The notes below the pieces were generated by a model that worked only from the letters and a program-made list of their open reading frames with translations, did not search any database and was not told the origin of the DNA. The position numbers and the translations under genes were made by a program. This document shows positions 25,550-34,418 of a DNA stretch of 64,000 bases, piece after piece. Every line of letters starts with the position of its first letter. Position 1 is the stretch's first letter. Origin of the DNA: an uncultured bacterium (GTDB taxonomy: Bacteria > Cyanobacteriota > Vampirovibrionia > Gastranaerophilales > Gastranaerophilaceae); NCBI GenBank assembly GCA_949282195.1, contig CASDOW010000002.1:1-64000 (forward strand), read 5' to 3'.

Positions 25550-27421
25550 TTATTGTTGTAATTCTTGAAAGAATTGCTGAGAAAGTTTAAGTTTTTCTTC
25601 TTGAGATATAGTTTCATCTTTAAGTAGTTTTCTTAACTTTTCCTTTTTATCTTGTTCTTTCAATTTTGTTAGTCGGATAAAAATTTCATCTACCGCCCTT
25701 TTGTAGTCCTCAAGAGATAGGTTGTTAAACTCATGCGAAGAGAAAATATTATCTGAAATTTTCTTTTGAATATGCTGTTCATTATAAAACTCAAGAAAAA
25801 GTTTTTTTGCTAGTTCATCAACATTATTTACCTGTGTTAAGTTTTTGTCAATTGCGTTGAGTATTTTAGCGTTTTCGTCATTTTCACAAGTATAGGTGCT
25901 TGTTTTTTCTTTAAAATAAGCTTGTTCTTCAGTTTTTAAAGCAGCAAATGCAAGTTTTATTAAATTTTCTTCCATTAATTCATACTGACTTTTTGAGTCA
26001 TTTTTTAACATTTTTTTTGAATTAACAGCATTATCATTTTCAATTTTTAAAATTCCAAATTCATCCGTTTGTTTATTTAGAATTTGCGTTTTTAAAATCG
26101 TTTGTGAAACATCTAGTTTAAAAGATGCTACTTTTATATAATCGTCTAAAATTACAGGATTTTTAATTTGAGCTAAAATATCAGCTATTTGTATGACATA
26201 AGAACTTTTTTCTTGTGGTGAAATCTTACCTTTAATGGAAGCATAAATTTGATTAAGCTGATAATCCAATAACAATGGTGCTTGTTCAACTTTTTTAAGA
26301 TATTCTTCTCCTCCAAACTCCCTTATAAATTCATCAGGGTCTTTACCTTGAATTTCTTGAACAACCCTAATTTCACAAACATTATCACTTGTGTTTTGAA
26401 AGTTTGAGTCATATTGTTTTATATCACCTAATGCACTAAAAATATTTTTAATTACTTCAGCACCATGTTCAATTGCTTTTTTACCTGCTGAATCAGTATC
26501 AAACGCAAGAAATATTCTTCTTGAAGGACAAAAACGGCTTATTAATTTGATATGCTGAGGGGTGAGCGCAGTACCGCAAGTTGCAACAGCATTTTCAACT
26601 CCGCCAAGATGTGCCGAAATTACATCAAAATATCCTTCCATAAATATCACGCTGTCATTTTTGGATATAGAATCTTTTGCTCTGTTTAATCCGAATAATA
26701 CCGCGCTTTTATTATAAATAACGCTTTCAGGCGAGTTGATATATTTTGGCATTTGACCTTCCAGTATAGCCCTTGCTCCAAAAGCAATAGTGTTTGAATT
26801 TACATCTTTAATAGGGATAATTATTCTATTTTTAAATCTGTCATAAAATACACCGTCTTTTTCATAGACAAGACCTGCTTTATTTAATTCATCAATTGTA
26901 AAACCAAGATTTGTTAAATAATTTTTCAACTCAAAATTTCCCTTTGGTGCTAAACCTAGAGAAAACTTCGAAATTGCAACTTCATTTATTCCTCTTTTTT
27001 CAAGATATTCAAGAGCTTTTTGATTTGATTCAAGATTTTTGGAAAAATATTTTTGAGCTTGCTCCATAGCGTCATAAAGCCTGTCTTTTTCTGCTTTATA
27101 TAAAAGATTGTTTTTATTTCCAAATTTCGGAAGTTCAATTCCAAGATTTGCAGCTTGCTCTTCAATCACTTCGGCAAAAGTTTGATTATTTATCTTCATT
27201 AAAAAAGTAAATACATCACCGCCTTCACCGCATCCAAAACACTTAAAAATTTGCTTATCTGGAGTTACAACAAAAGAAGGAGTTTTTTCATTATGAAAAG
27301 GACAAAGTCCTTGAAAATTTCTGCCGGTTTTTTTCAACACAACATATCTGGATATAACATCTACTATATCCAATTGATTTTTAATTTGCTCGACCGCTTG
27401 CTGATATGTAACTTCCGACAT
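25550..27421 (-). CDS. dnaG: DNA primase
   Basis: Makes RNA primers for replication. 623 aa. The N-terminal zinc ribbon has ligands C40, H43, C61 and C64 (LCPFHNEKTPSF, FKCFGCGEGGDV). The TOPRIM catalytic core shows IFMEGYFDVISAH and LAFDTDSAGKKA. The C-terminal 200 residues are Lys/Glu-rich and helical, expected to bind the replicative helicase. No Shine-Dalgarno is seen; TATAAA at 27434-27429 would start transcription one base before the ATG. Followed by rpoD. Confidence 0.95.
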   Translation of the reverse strand: MSEVTYQQAVEQIKNQLDIVDVISRYVVLKKTGRNFQGLCPFHNEKTPSFVVTPDKQIFKCFGCGEGGDVFTFLMKINNQTFAEVIEEQAANLGIELPKFGNKNNLLYKAEKDRLYDAMEQAQKYFSKNLESNQKALEYLEKRGINEVAISKFSLGLAPKGNFELKNYLTNLGFTIDELNKAGLVYEKDGVFYDRFKNRIIIPIKDVNSNTIAFGARAILEGQMPKYINSPESVIYNKSAVLFGLNRAKDSISKNDSVIFMEGYFDVISAHLGGVENAVATCGTALTPQHIKLISRFCPSRRIFLAFDTDSAGKKAIEHGAEVIKNIFSALGDIKQYDSNFQNTSDNVCEIRVVQEIQGKDPDEFIREFGGEEYLKKVEQAPLLLDYQLNQIYASIKGKISPQEKSSYVIQIADILAQIKNPVILDDYIKVASFKLDVSQTILKTQILNKQTDEFGILKIENDNAVNSKKMLKNDSKSQYELMEENLIKLAFAALKTEEQAYFKEKTSTYTCENDENAKILNAIDKNLTQVNNVDELAKKLFLEFYNEQHIQKKISDNIFSSHEFNNLSLEDYKRAVDEIFIRLTKLKEQDKKEKLRKLLKDETISQEEKLKLSQQFFQELQQ

Positions 27422-27565
27422 TCTTAATTTTATAAACTCATCTTAGTTCTGTTTTGTTTTAACACCAAAACAAGAAGTTTTAAAGGGTATTTTTGAAAAT
27501 AGTTTAAAAAAGTTTACAAGCATGACTCTTTATGATTAAATTTTAGTTGTTAGAGTGGTTTTAGT

Positions 27566-28486
27566 ATGGGCGAAAAAAATATCGAAAATATAATCTCATA
27601 CCTTAATAACAAACTTGAACATAAAACCGATTATGTTGCACTCATTAAAGATCTGAAAAATGAATGTAATTTTAAAGAATTAGAGTTGATTTACAAATAT
27701 TTATTGGAAAGTTCTTCAAACAATATTCTTTTAAACCACTTAATCAGAGATATTAATACATCGAAAAATAAAAATTGCCTGCCTTTTTTAATAGTTTTTA
27801 TTTTAAGACAAAATAACGACAATGATTTTTTAAATCTGAAAGTATTGGCAATTAAAACAATTTCCAATTTTAAAGATACAAGCTCCGTTACAGCCCTAAT
27901 GTATTGTTTAAACAATAAAAACTCAAACTACAAAATAAGACTGGCTGCAGCCGAAGCACTGGGCAAAATTGGCGATAAAAACGCTTTTGATACACTGGGA
28001 AGTATAGCCTGCGACGAAAAAGAAAAATCCACCTACGTAAAAGAATCGGCAGTAATTGCGCTTGGCATGCTGGGAGATAAAAGAGCTCTTAAAGTTTTTA
28101 ATTCAATAATAAACACAAAACAAATGTTTCTTTCAAAATTTTCATACCTTAAAGAACGAATTGTAGAGGCAATGTCAAAACTGGATATAGAAAAAGATGA
28201 TTTAGCACTCGACATACTAAAAAAATCACTTTTAGACCCTTCTGAGCGTGTTAGAATAGGCACCATAGAAACATTAATGAATTCTAACATAAATCAAAGC
28301 TATGAATTAATATATGAAAGATTAAAATTTGACGACAGTCTGGAGGTTAAAAAAAATGCCCTTGTTGCACTTTATAATATTTCAGACAGAAGGATTTTAG
28401 ATGAAGTCATAAACAGCGATTTTTGCAACGAATTAAAAAACTATGCAAAAGAAATTATAACTGAATACGAGGAAAATAATGAATAA
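27566..28486 (+). CDS. HEAT-repeat protein, 306 aa
   Basis: A helical repeat protein. From about residue 100 it has HEAT/PBS-lyase-type repeats with the pattern DxxAVxxLxxAL, for example IRLAAAEALGKIGDKNAFDT and KESAVIALGMLGDKRALKVF and KNALVALYNISDRRILDEV. The first 100 residues are a more divergent helical region. PBS-lyase-like HEAT repeats are common in cyanobacteria but occur widely. No catalytic residue is visible. Its 3' end overlaps the queC start by 8 bases, so the two are co-translated. The partner may be a modifying enzyme, but this is speculative. Confidence 0.8.
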   Translation: MGEKNIENIISYLNNKLEHKTDYVALIKDLKNECNFKELELIYKYLLESSSNNILLNHLIRDINTSKNKNCLPFLIVFILRQNNDNDFLNLKVLAIKTISNFKDTSSVTALMYCLNNKNSNYKIRLAAAEALGKIGDKNAFDTLGSIACDEKEKSTYVKESAVIALGMLGDKRALKVFNSIINTKQMFLSKFSYLKERIVEAMSKLDIEKDDLALDILKKSLLDPSERVRIGTIETLMNSNINQSYELIYERLKFDDSLEVKKNALVALYNISDRRILDEVINSDFCNELKNYAKEIITEYEENNE

Positions 28487-29135
28487 AACAGGAGTAATAT
28501 TATTATCAGGCGGATTGGACAGCTTAGTGTCGCTAGATATTGCAAGGAAAAAATGTTCAATAACACGAGCTCTGACTTTTGACTACGGGCAAAAAGCTTT
28601 TGAAGAAGAAAAGCTTGCAGCAATTGAAATATGCAAATTCTATCAAATTCAAAATGAAATCATAGAACTTCCTTTTTTAAAAAAAATGTTAAATAACGCT
28701 CTAACAAATCCCGATATTAATAATCTTAACGATTTTAATTCCGTTTGGATACCAAACAGAAACGGGTTGTTTTTAAATATAGCAGGAGTATATTGCGATA
28801 ATTATAAAATTGATTATATAGTTTTTGGCGCAAACAAAGAAGAAGCAAGAGATTTTAGCGATAATAGCAAAGAATACATAGAAATTTCAAACAAATTTTT
28901 TAAATATTCAACACTTAAAAAACCGATTGTATGGGCGCCTTGTCTTGAAATGAATAAAATTGACATCATAAATTATGCAATTGAAAACAATGCGCCTTTG
29001 AAATTTATGAAAAGCTGCTATGATTCAAGAGAAAATACAAACAAAAAACATTGCGGAAAATGCATGTCTTGTAAGCTCTTATATAATGCAATTTTAAACA
29101 GTGGAAAACCGGATTTAATTAAGGAGTTATTTTAA
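28479..29135 (+). CDS. queC: 7-cyano-7-deazaguanine synthase
   Basis: Queuosine/archaeosine precursor pathway: makes preQ0 from 7-carboxy-7-deazaguanine. 218 aa. The PP-loop is LLSGGLDSLVSLD (residues 6-18). FDYGQKAFEEEKLA, VWIPNRNGLFLNIAG and the C-terminal zinc site HCGKCMSCKLLY are visible. Other que genes (queD, queE, queF) are not in the window, although the next gene (DUF366) belongs to a family that often accompanies queuosine genes. It overlaps the HEAT gene by 8 bases. Confidence 0.92.
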   Translation: MNKTGVILLSGGLDSLVSLDIARKKCSITRALTFDYGQKAFEEEKLAAIEICKFYQIQNEIIELPFLKKMLNNALTNPDINNLNDFNSVWIPNRNGLFLNIAGVYCDNYKIDYIVFGANKEEARDFSDNSKEYIEISNKFFKYSTLKKPIVWAPCLEMNKIDIINYAIENNAPLKFMKSCYDSRENTNKKHCGKCMSCKLLYNAILNSGKPDLIKELF

Positions 29136-29138
29136 AAC

Positions 29139-29696
29139 ATGAACACTTTTTTTATAGATAAAGAAATAAAATACATAGGTTCACAACTTGCACCTCATTG
29201 GATATATAAAAATTTTCATCTCCAAGGGGACTCTATTGTAGCTTTTATTGGTGAAGTAGATGTTAAAATTGAGGAAATGGTTGACATTGAAGATGTGATA
29301 AACAATGAACCGATATACTCAAAAAAAATGTTGAGTTTTATTATAGAACAATTTGATATCTCGCTAACCGCTATGGTATACGCTCAAAGACTCTTTATGT
29401 CAATTATAAAAGAAGTTTTAGAGGAATATAACATTTTTGTTACAAGAAAAGGCGACGACCTGTTTTATAAAAACAGGAAATTATCGGTGTCGATTGCAAC
29501 AAAATCCATAACATCTTGCCTTATCCACAGTGCATTGAATATAATAAAAGAAGGTGCACCAATCAAAGCTTCCGATTTAAGTGAAATGGGTATAAAAGAT
29601 GTTAAAGAATTTGCACTAAAAGTAATGGACAGATATTCTAAAGAAACCGAAGATATTAAAATGGCTACATACAAAGTAAGAGGCGTAATTGAATAA
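29139..29696 (+). CDS. DUF366 family protein
   Basis: 185 aa. The start and centre match the DUF366 pattern: IGSQLAPHWIYKNFHLQGDSIVAFIGE and later KLSVSIATKSITSCLIHSAL. DUF366 proteins are uncharacterised and several lie near queuosine genes, which fits the placement 3 bases after queC. I infer a role in tRNA modification or preQ0 handling, but no catalytic residue can be named. The downstream gene starts at the TAATG overlap. Confidence 0.7.
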   Translation: MNTFFIDKEIKYIGSQLAPHWIYKNFHLQGDSIVAFIGEVDVKIEEMVDIEDVINNEPIYSKKMLSFIIEQFDISLTAMVYAQRLFMSIIKEVLEEYNIFVTRKGDDLFYKNRKLSVSIATKSITSCLIHSALNIIKEGAPIKASDLSEMGIKDVKEFALKVMDRYSKETEDIKMATYKVRGVIE

Positions 29697-30463
29697 TGGA
29701 TTTTAATTCATCAGATTATTTTGCATACAAAAAGAATAAAATTCAAGGACAAGCAATCAGACAAGAGAAGAAAATTTCAAAGCTTAATTTCTTATTTCAA
29801 ATATTTATAACAACATTTATTATAATGTTTATTATCATTGTTGTTGTAATTATGAAATATTCCACAAAAGTCGATATTGAATATTCAAAAAACTCTCCCT
29901 TGAACAATTCTTCAATCCTAAATAATTCTCAAACAGAAGAAGAAATATATGAAGAACAACAAGGAAAAATCGACAAAAGATTAATGCTTATTCAACAAGA
30001 AGAAAACGCCCCTTATGAAGCGAAAATAATAGAAAAACAAAACCCTGAAGAAGTTATTGATCCAATTCATTTAGAAAAAAATAAAAAAATTGAAAACAAT
30101 GAAAAACTTGAACAAACAAAAGACCTTCAAAAAGAAAACAATAAAGACATTCTAAAACCAAAAATCACAAATCCTATTGAGGAATTAACAAATAATTCAA
30201 CCAAAAAAGTTCAAGAAAATACAATGAATAAAAATATAACCATAATGTCAAAAGTTTTAATAGGAAGATATTCAACACTTGAAGAAGCACAAAAAGCCCA
30301 AGCCGAGATAAAATCGCTTAACTTAAGTGTAACTCCTTTTGTTAAAAAAGTTGGAGATGTATTCAGCGTGCAAATGGGCTCTTATCAAGATTTTACCGTT
30401 GCAAAAAACCATGCACAAAACCTTAAAGCAAAAGGGTATGATGTTTGGATATATCAACAATAA
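29696..30463 (+). CDS. SPOR-domain envelope protein
   Basis: 255 aa. A short cytoplasmic start, one membrane helix (about residues 31-54), a long Gln/Glu/Lys/Asn-rich linker (about 60-180), and a C-terminal SPOR domain from YSTLEEAQKAQAEIKSLN to GSYQDFTVAKNHAQNLKAKG (about 190-255). SPOR domains bind denuded peptidoglycan at division sites, so this is probably a division-linked envelope protein. Joined to the preceding gene by TAATG and ended by the terminator at 30481. Confidence 0.85.
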   Translation: MDFNSSDYFAYKKNKIQGQAIRQEKKISKLNFLFQIFITTFIIMFIIIVVVIMKYSTKVDIEYSKNSPLNNSSILNNSQTEEEIYEEQQGKIDKRLMLIQQEENAPYEAKIIEKQNPEEVIDPIHLEKNKKIENNEKLEQTKDLQKENNKDILKPKITNPIEELTNNSTKKVQENTMNKNITIMSKVLIGRYSTLEEAQKAQAEIKSLNLSVTPFVKKVGDVFSVQMGSYQDFTVAKNHAQNLKAKGYDVWIYQQ

Positions 30464-30480
30464 ATAATTTTATTACATAA

Positions 30481-30519
30481 GAAAACCGTTAATCAAAACT
30501 GATTAACGGTTTTCTTTTA
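30481..30519. terminator. Bidirectional terminator
   Basis: GAAAACCGTTAATC (30481-30494), loop AAAACT, GATTAACGGTTTTC (30501-30514), perfect 14-bp stem with T-rich flanks on both strands. It serves the SPOR gene (+) and tpsA (-). Confidence 0.9.
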
Positions 30520-30532
30520 TAACTCTAATGAA

Positions 30533-33500
30533 TTATTTGTCTTTATCTTCATCTTTTTTAGTGTTATTTGCAGTATTGTTTGTTTCTTGATTTATATCAA
30601 CCTTTGCTGCTGCTGACATGATATTTGAAGTTTGATCAACTGTATTATCAGAAACTTTTGATGATTTAGAGATTTCAACTTGTTCTCTCGGTAGTTTGAT
30701 TTGATTAATCAATGAATCAACATTATCATCAATAGAGTCATCACCTTGTTCTACATCAGGTAGAGGCGGACATTCTTGTTCTTCAACAGTTGTTTTATCA
30801 TATACTAAGATAAAGTCATCAGAATCACCTTGTTTATCAAACTCGATTGTATGTTTGTGATCGGTTGTGGTTGTAATTGTTGAACCATCTTCACCCGGTT
30901 TTTGAGTTGAAGTTGAATCATAGTTGCCAACATAATCAAAACCATCAGGAGCAGGATCATATCCTTCGTTAGGATCAAGATTTAAACCGCCTTTATCTCT
31001 AACTTCAATATAACCTTTTGAAGGAGTACCTTCAGGAAGACCTTTTAATTGTTCTGCTGTAAGTTGTACATCTGAAGCAATCATTGTATCGTCTGAATCT
31101 AAGAATAGTTTATCTGTAATAATCTTAGATACTGCAAGCTCATCGTCAACAGCGTTGATATGTACTTCGGGACCTTGATTTGCTTCAATTTGTTCATCCC
31201 ATTTTTCATTTTCAGCAGTTAACTCAATACCTGCATCTTTGTTGTTAGCATTTTTAACATCAAGAATTATGCTTCCATTTGTATTATTTTCAGGTTTGGT
31301 AATTTGAGTTTTTGTATTAACAACAAGCTTAGTTTGGTTAATATCAAGAACTTGTCCGTCTTTAGCAGTTCCGTTTTCATCAACTTCTACGCTTTGAGGG
31401 AATGTATGAACAGATTCTGCTTCATGTTTAGCAACTGTATTTGTAACATCTTTTGTTGTTACATTACCTTTTGCGTTAATTGTAGTTTTTGTATCTTTAG
31501 CATCAGCGGTTGCTTTCTTGATTGTTAAGTTATTCAAGATAACATCTCCGCCTTCTTGAGTTGTTGTAATGTTATTACTCTTTGATTCAAGAGAAGAATT
31601 AACAAACTGAATATCACCTTTTGTTGTGAAGTTATTTGCTTTTCCGGCAATATAATCAACATTAACAGATTTTAAAGAATCTTCGCTCGTAAAGTTATTG
31701 CTGCCTGCAGCGTTGAATGTCAATCTGTCACCATAAGTTAAGCTTGGCATTGTTGTCTTTTCTGCGTTAATGTCACCTGCTGTTGAAGTTATATACATAT
31801 CTTCGCCAGATGAAATTTTAACAGAATTGTCAATATTAATACCTTCAGCACCTTGAGGACCAAATGTAATTGTTTCATAAGCAATTAGATTTACATCTTT
31901 ACCGCCTTGAATTACTGAATTATCCTTAACATTCATGCTGCCTTTTGTAGCTTCAGCTTTGAAGTTATTGTCAGCTTTGAATGTTGAATCATTTATATTA
32001 ACATTGCCTTCTTTGGCTAATAAATTAATGTCGTTAGTTGCGTGAGCATTTGTTTTATTTATTGAATTTACATCACCTTTAGTAGAAGTAATGTTAATGT
32101 TTTGAGCATCAGCAGTAGCTAATGTTGTTTTAAAGTTGATACCGTTAACTGTACCGTCATCAACCAAAGTACCGTCATCATTTCTATCAAACTTAATACT
32201 GTATGCTCCTCTTTGAAGAGTTGCGTTATCAAGTGTAAAGTTACCGTTTGTTTCAAGAGTGATGTCGCCGCTAATAGTTCTGTTACCTTCGCTATTTAAC
32301 TCAGTGTCGGCAAATGTAGAATTATTTGCAACTGTAACATTATTTATACCTGTTGTACCGTCTTCATAGAATTTGATAGTATCATATACTAAAGAAGCGT
32401 TGTCAATTGTAGTGTTTTTACCTTGAATTGATAATTTACCTTCTGTATTAATTATTGATTGATTTTTGCCTGCGCTATCCAAATCACTTGAAATAATAAT
32501 ATCGCCTGCTAATTCGCCATTTGAATAAATAGCTTGTACATCAATATTTCCTGAAGCGTCGGCAATTACATTATGCATTTTTACGCCGTTTGCCGCAGAA
32601 ATTTTAATATTTTTATCTTGGTCAGGCGCATCTGTGTTTTTAGCTTGAACTAATGAATCATTAATTTCAACCTTGTCTGAAGACATTATTTTTGCATCAC
32701 CTTTAGCGATAACTTTTGAATTATCAACTTTTGCAGTACCGCCATAAGAATACAATCTTACCGCTCCGGCATTTTCTGCGTTAGGAGTACCTTCTTGTGC
32801 GCCTGCTGAAATAATTAACGAATCTTCAACCGTTAAGTCTTTACCCGCAGAAACAAATATTTCACCACCATTTTGTTTATGAGTAGAATTTACAACTCCA
32901 TTTTTTTCAACAGAGGTATTAACTGATTCTAAACGAGAGTTGCTTACCAATACATCGTTTGAACCAACAATCATGATATCGCCGTTTTCTTTGTTAACAA
33001 GTTTTGTGCCCTTGATAACAGAATTGGTGATTTTTACATTTGAACCTTCAGCATTTGATTTATTAACAATATGAATATCGCCTGATTTAATTGCAGGTTC
33101 ATTTGCAGCTAAGCCGGAATTATCCATTTCAATATTTCTAACTGCATCAGTTTTAGTATCTTGCGCAACTTCATAATTGTCAGCGTAACCATTTGCTAAA
33201 TACCCGAATGTAACACCGTCAGCAGTAACCAATCTTACATTTGAGAATGATTTATCTGCATTTGCAGTTATGTAATTATAGTTGTCACCTGTTCTAATAA
33301 GCGAATCTTTATATTGAATATTATCAGAAACAATCGCAACAGAACGGTTTGGATTAAAATCAGCAAAATTTCCGTCTTGATCAAAATGACCAAACTTAGT
33401 GCCTTCTAATCTTATTAATGTTTGACCTTCTTTTACGTCAATACCTGCTTGTTCAAATGCTTCTGTATAATTTGAGTCAAAAGTAATATCACCATAGCTT

Positions 33501-34060
33501 CTGTTTTCACCATTTACAGCTGCAACGGGTGAGAATTTATTTAAAACTCCGGTTTGATATTGTTCTAATTCAGCTTCAGACATACCTTTTAGGTTTTTAG
33601 CGCCTTTAATATCAAAAGTTGACGCTGTAAAAGAATTCAAATCAACAGTTGAGCCCGGCCCGAATAAAATACCGGCAGGGTTAATCAAAATAACTTTACT
33701 TGTAGCAGCAAAAGTATCGCAATTTCCGCCAGCGATACAAGAATTTGTTAATTTACCTAAAATTTGTGATTCGTTACCGCCTAAAACACGGTTAATTATC
33801 GTTTGTGACAGGCCTGAAAAACCAAAATTGACTTGTTGATTTCCCGGAACCGAAAAATCTTTCCAGTCTACTTGTCCAACAGCACCGGCTTGACCTGAAT
33901 TAATGTCTACGTTTAATTTAATGTCGTTTCCTGTGATGCTGGTATTTCCCGTATGATTAATAACATCATCCACGCCGACAGCAAAAGTTGCCGCGCTGGA
34001 CAATGACAAGAAAGCCAACATAGCAGTAAATGCGGTGAATTTTTTCTTAAATTGACTCAT
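30533..34060 (-). CDS. Filamentous haemagglutinin-type secreted protein (TpsA)
   Basis: 1175 aa. Start ATG 34060 follows AAAGGGA; the frame is open 24 bases further but that extension holds the ribosome binding site. Signal peptide MSQFKKKFTAFTAMLAFLSL with cleavage after an Ala-rich stretch at about residue 27. Then a TPS secretion domain (about residues 30-250) with VDWKDFSVPGNQQVNF and INPAGILFGPGSTVDLNSF. The remaining 900 residues are Asn/Asp/Thr-rich beta-helix repeats with many nIdnS/vkDnT units. The C-terminal 120 residues are acidic and have one Cys-Pro-Pro segment. It is the partner of the divergent TpsB transporter. Surface adhesion is likely but not shown. Confidence 0.9.
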   Translation of the reverse strand: MSQFKKKFTAFTAMLAFLSLSSAATFAVGVDDVINHTGNTSITGNDIKLNVDINSGQAGAVGQVDWKDFSVPGNQQVNFGFSGLSQTIINRVLGGNESQILGKLTNSCIAGGNCDTFAATSKVILINPAGILFGPGSTVDLNSFTASTFDIKGAKNLKGMSEAELEQYQTGVLNKFSPVAAVNGENRSYGDITFDSNYTEAFEQAGIDVKEGQTLIRLEGTKFGHFDQDGNFADFNPNRSVAIVSDNIQYKDSLIRTGDNYNYITANADKSFSNVRLVTADGVTFGYLANGYADNYEVAQDTKTDAVRNIEMDNSGLAANEPAIKSGDIHIVNKSNAEGSNVKITNSVIKGTKLVNKENGDIMIVGSNDVLVSNSRLESVNTSVEKNGVVNSTHKQNGGEIFVSAGKDLTVEDSLIISAGAQEGTPNAENAGAVRLYSYGGTAKVDNSKVIAKGDAKIMSSDKVEINDSLVQAKNTDAPDQDKNIKISAANGVKMHNVIADASGNIDVQAIYSNGELAGDIIISSDLDSAGKNQSIINTEGKLSIQGKNTTIDNASLVYDTIKFYEDGTTGINNVTVANNSTFADTELNSEGNRTISGDITLETNGNFTLDNATLQRGAYSIKFDRNDDGTLVDDGTVNGINFKTTLATADAQNINITSTKGDVNSINKTNAHATNDINLLAKEGNVNINDSTFKADNNFKAEATKGSMNVKDNSVIQGGKDVNLIAYETITFGPQGAEGINIDNSVKISSGEDMYITSTAGDINAEKTTMPSLTYGDRLTFNAAGSNNFTSEDSLKSVNVDYIAGKANNFTTKGDIQFVNSSLESKSNNITTTQEGGDVILNNLTIKKATADAKDTKTTINAKGNVTTKDVTNTVAKHEAESVHTFPQSVEVDENGTAKDGQVLDINQTKLVVNTKTQITKPENNTNGSIILDVKNANNKDAGIELTAENEKWDEQIEANQGPEVHINAVDDELAVSKIITDKLFLDSDDTMIASDVQLTAEQLKGLPEGTPSKGYIEVRDKGGLNLDPNEGYDPAPDGFDYVGNYDSTSTQKPGEDGSTITTTTDHKHTIEFDKQGDSDDFILVYDKTTVEEQECPPLPDVEQGDDSIDDNVDSLINQIKLPREQVEISKSSKVSDNTVDQTSNIMSAAAKVDINQETNNTANNTKKDEDKDK

Positions 34061-34418
34061 TACTTTGTTCCCTTTCATAAACATTTTTCCATATGCTTAT
34101 ACATGTATTAAAAACCACAATATGGTAAAAAATTCTCAAATACAAAACTCAAATTTACAAAAATTTACAATACTCAATACCGTTTGAGTATCATAACAAA
34201 TTTTTTTTCAAAAATCAAGAAAAACAATATTTTATAATTTTATACAGAAATTAACATTTATTTACAAACTAGCAAAATAAAGAATTTTTAATTCTTTTTG
34301 TAGTATGATAAAAATCATCAATTTAATTTATTGTTTAATATTTACATATGAATTATGATTGTATTGCGCGTACAGTATATGTGCTCTTTGTAGTTAATTA
34401 TTAAAGGAATTAAAGAAA
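34061..34418. promoter_or_regulatory. Divergent promoter region of tpsA and tpsB
   Basis: 358 bases without a gene, very AT-rich. It holds a perfect dyad, ATACTCAA (34170-34177), loop TACCGT, TTGAGTAT (34184-34191), plus an AAAGAATT/AATTCTTT hairpin further right. The dyad could be an operator. -10 and -35 hexamers are weak and I do not assign them. Confidence 0.45.
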
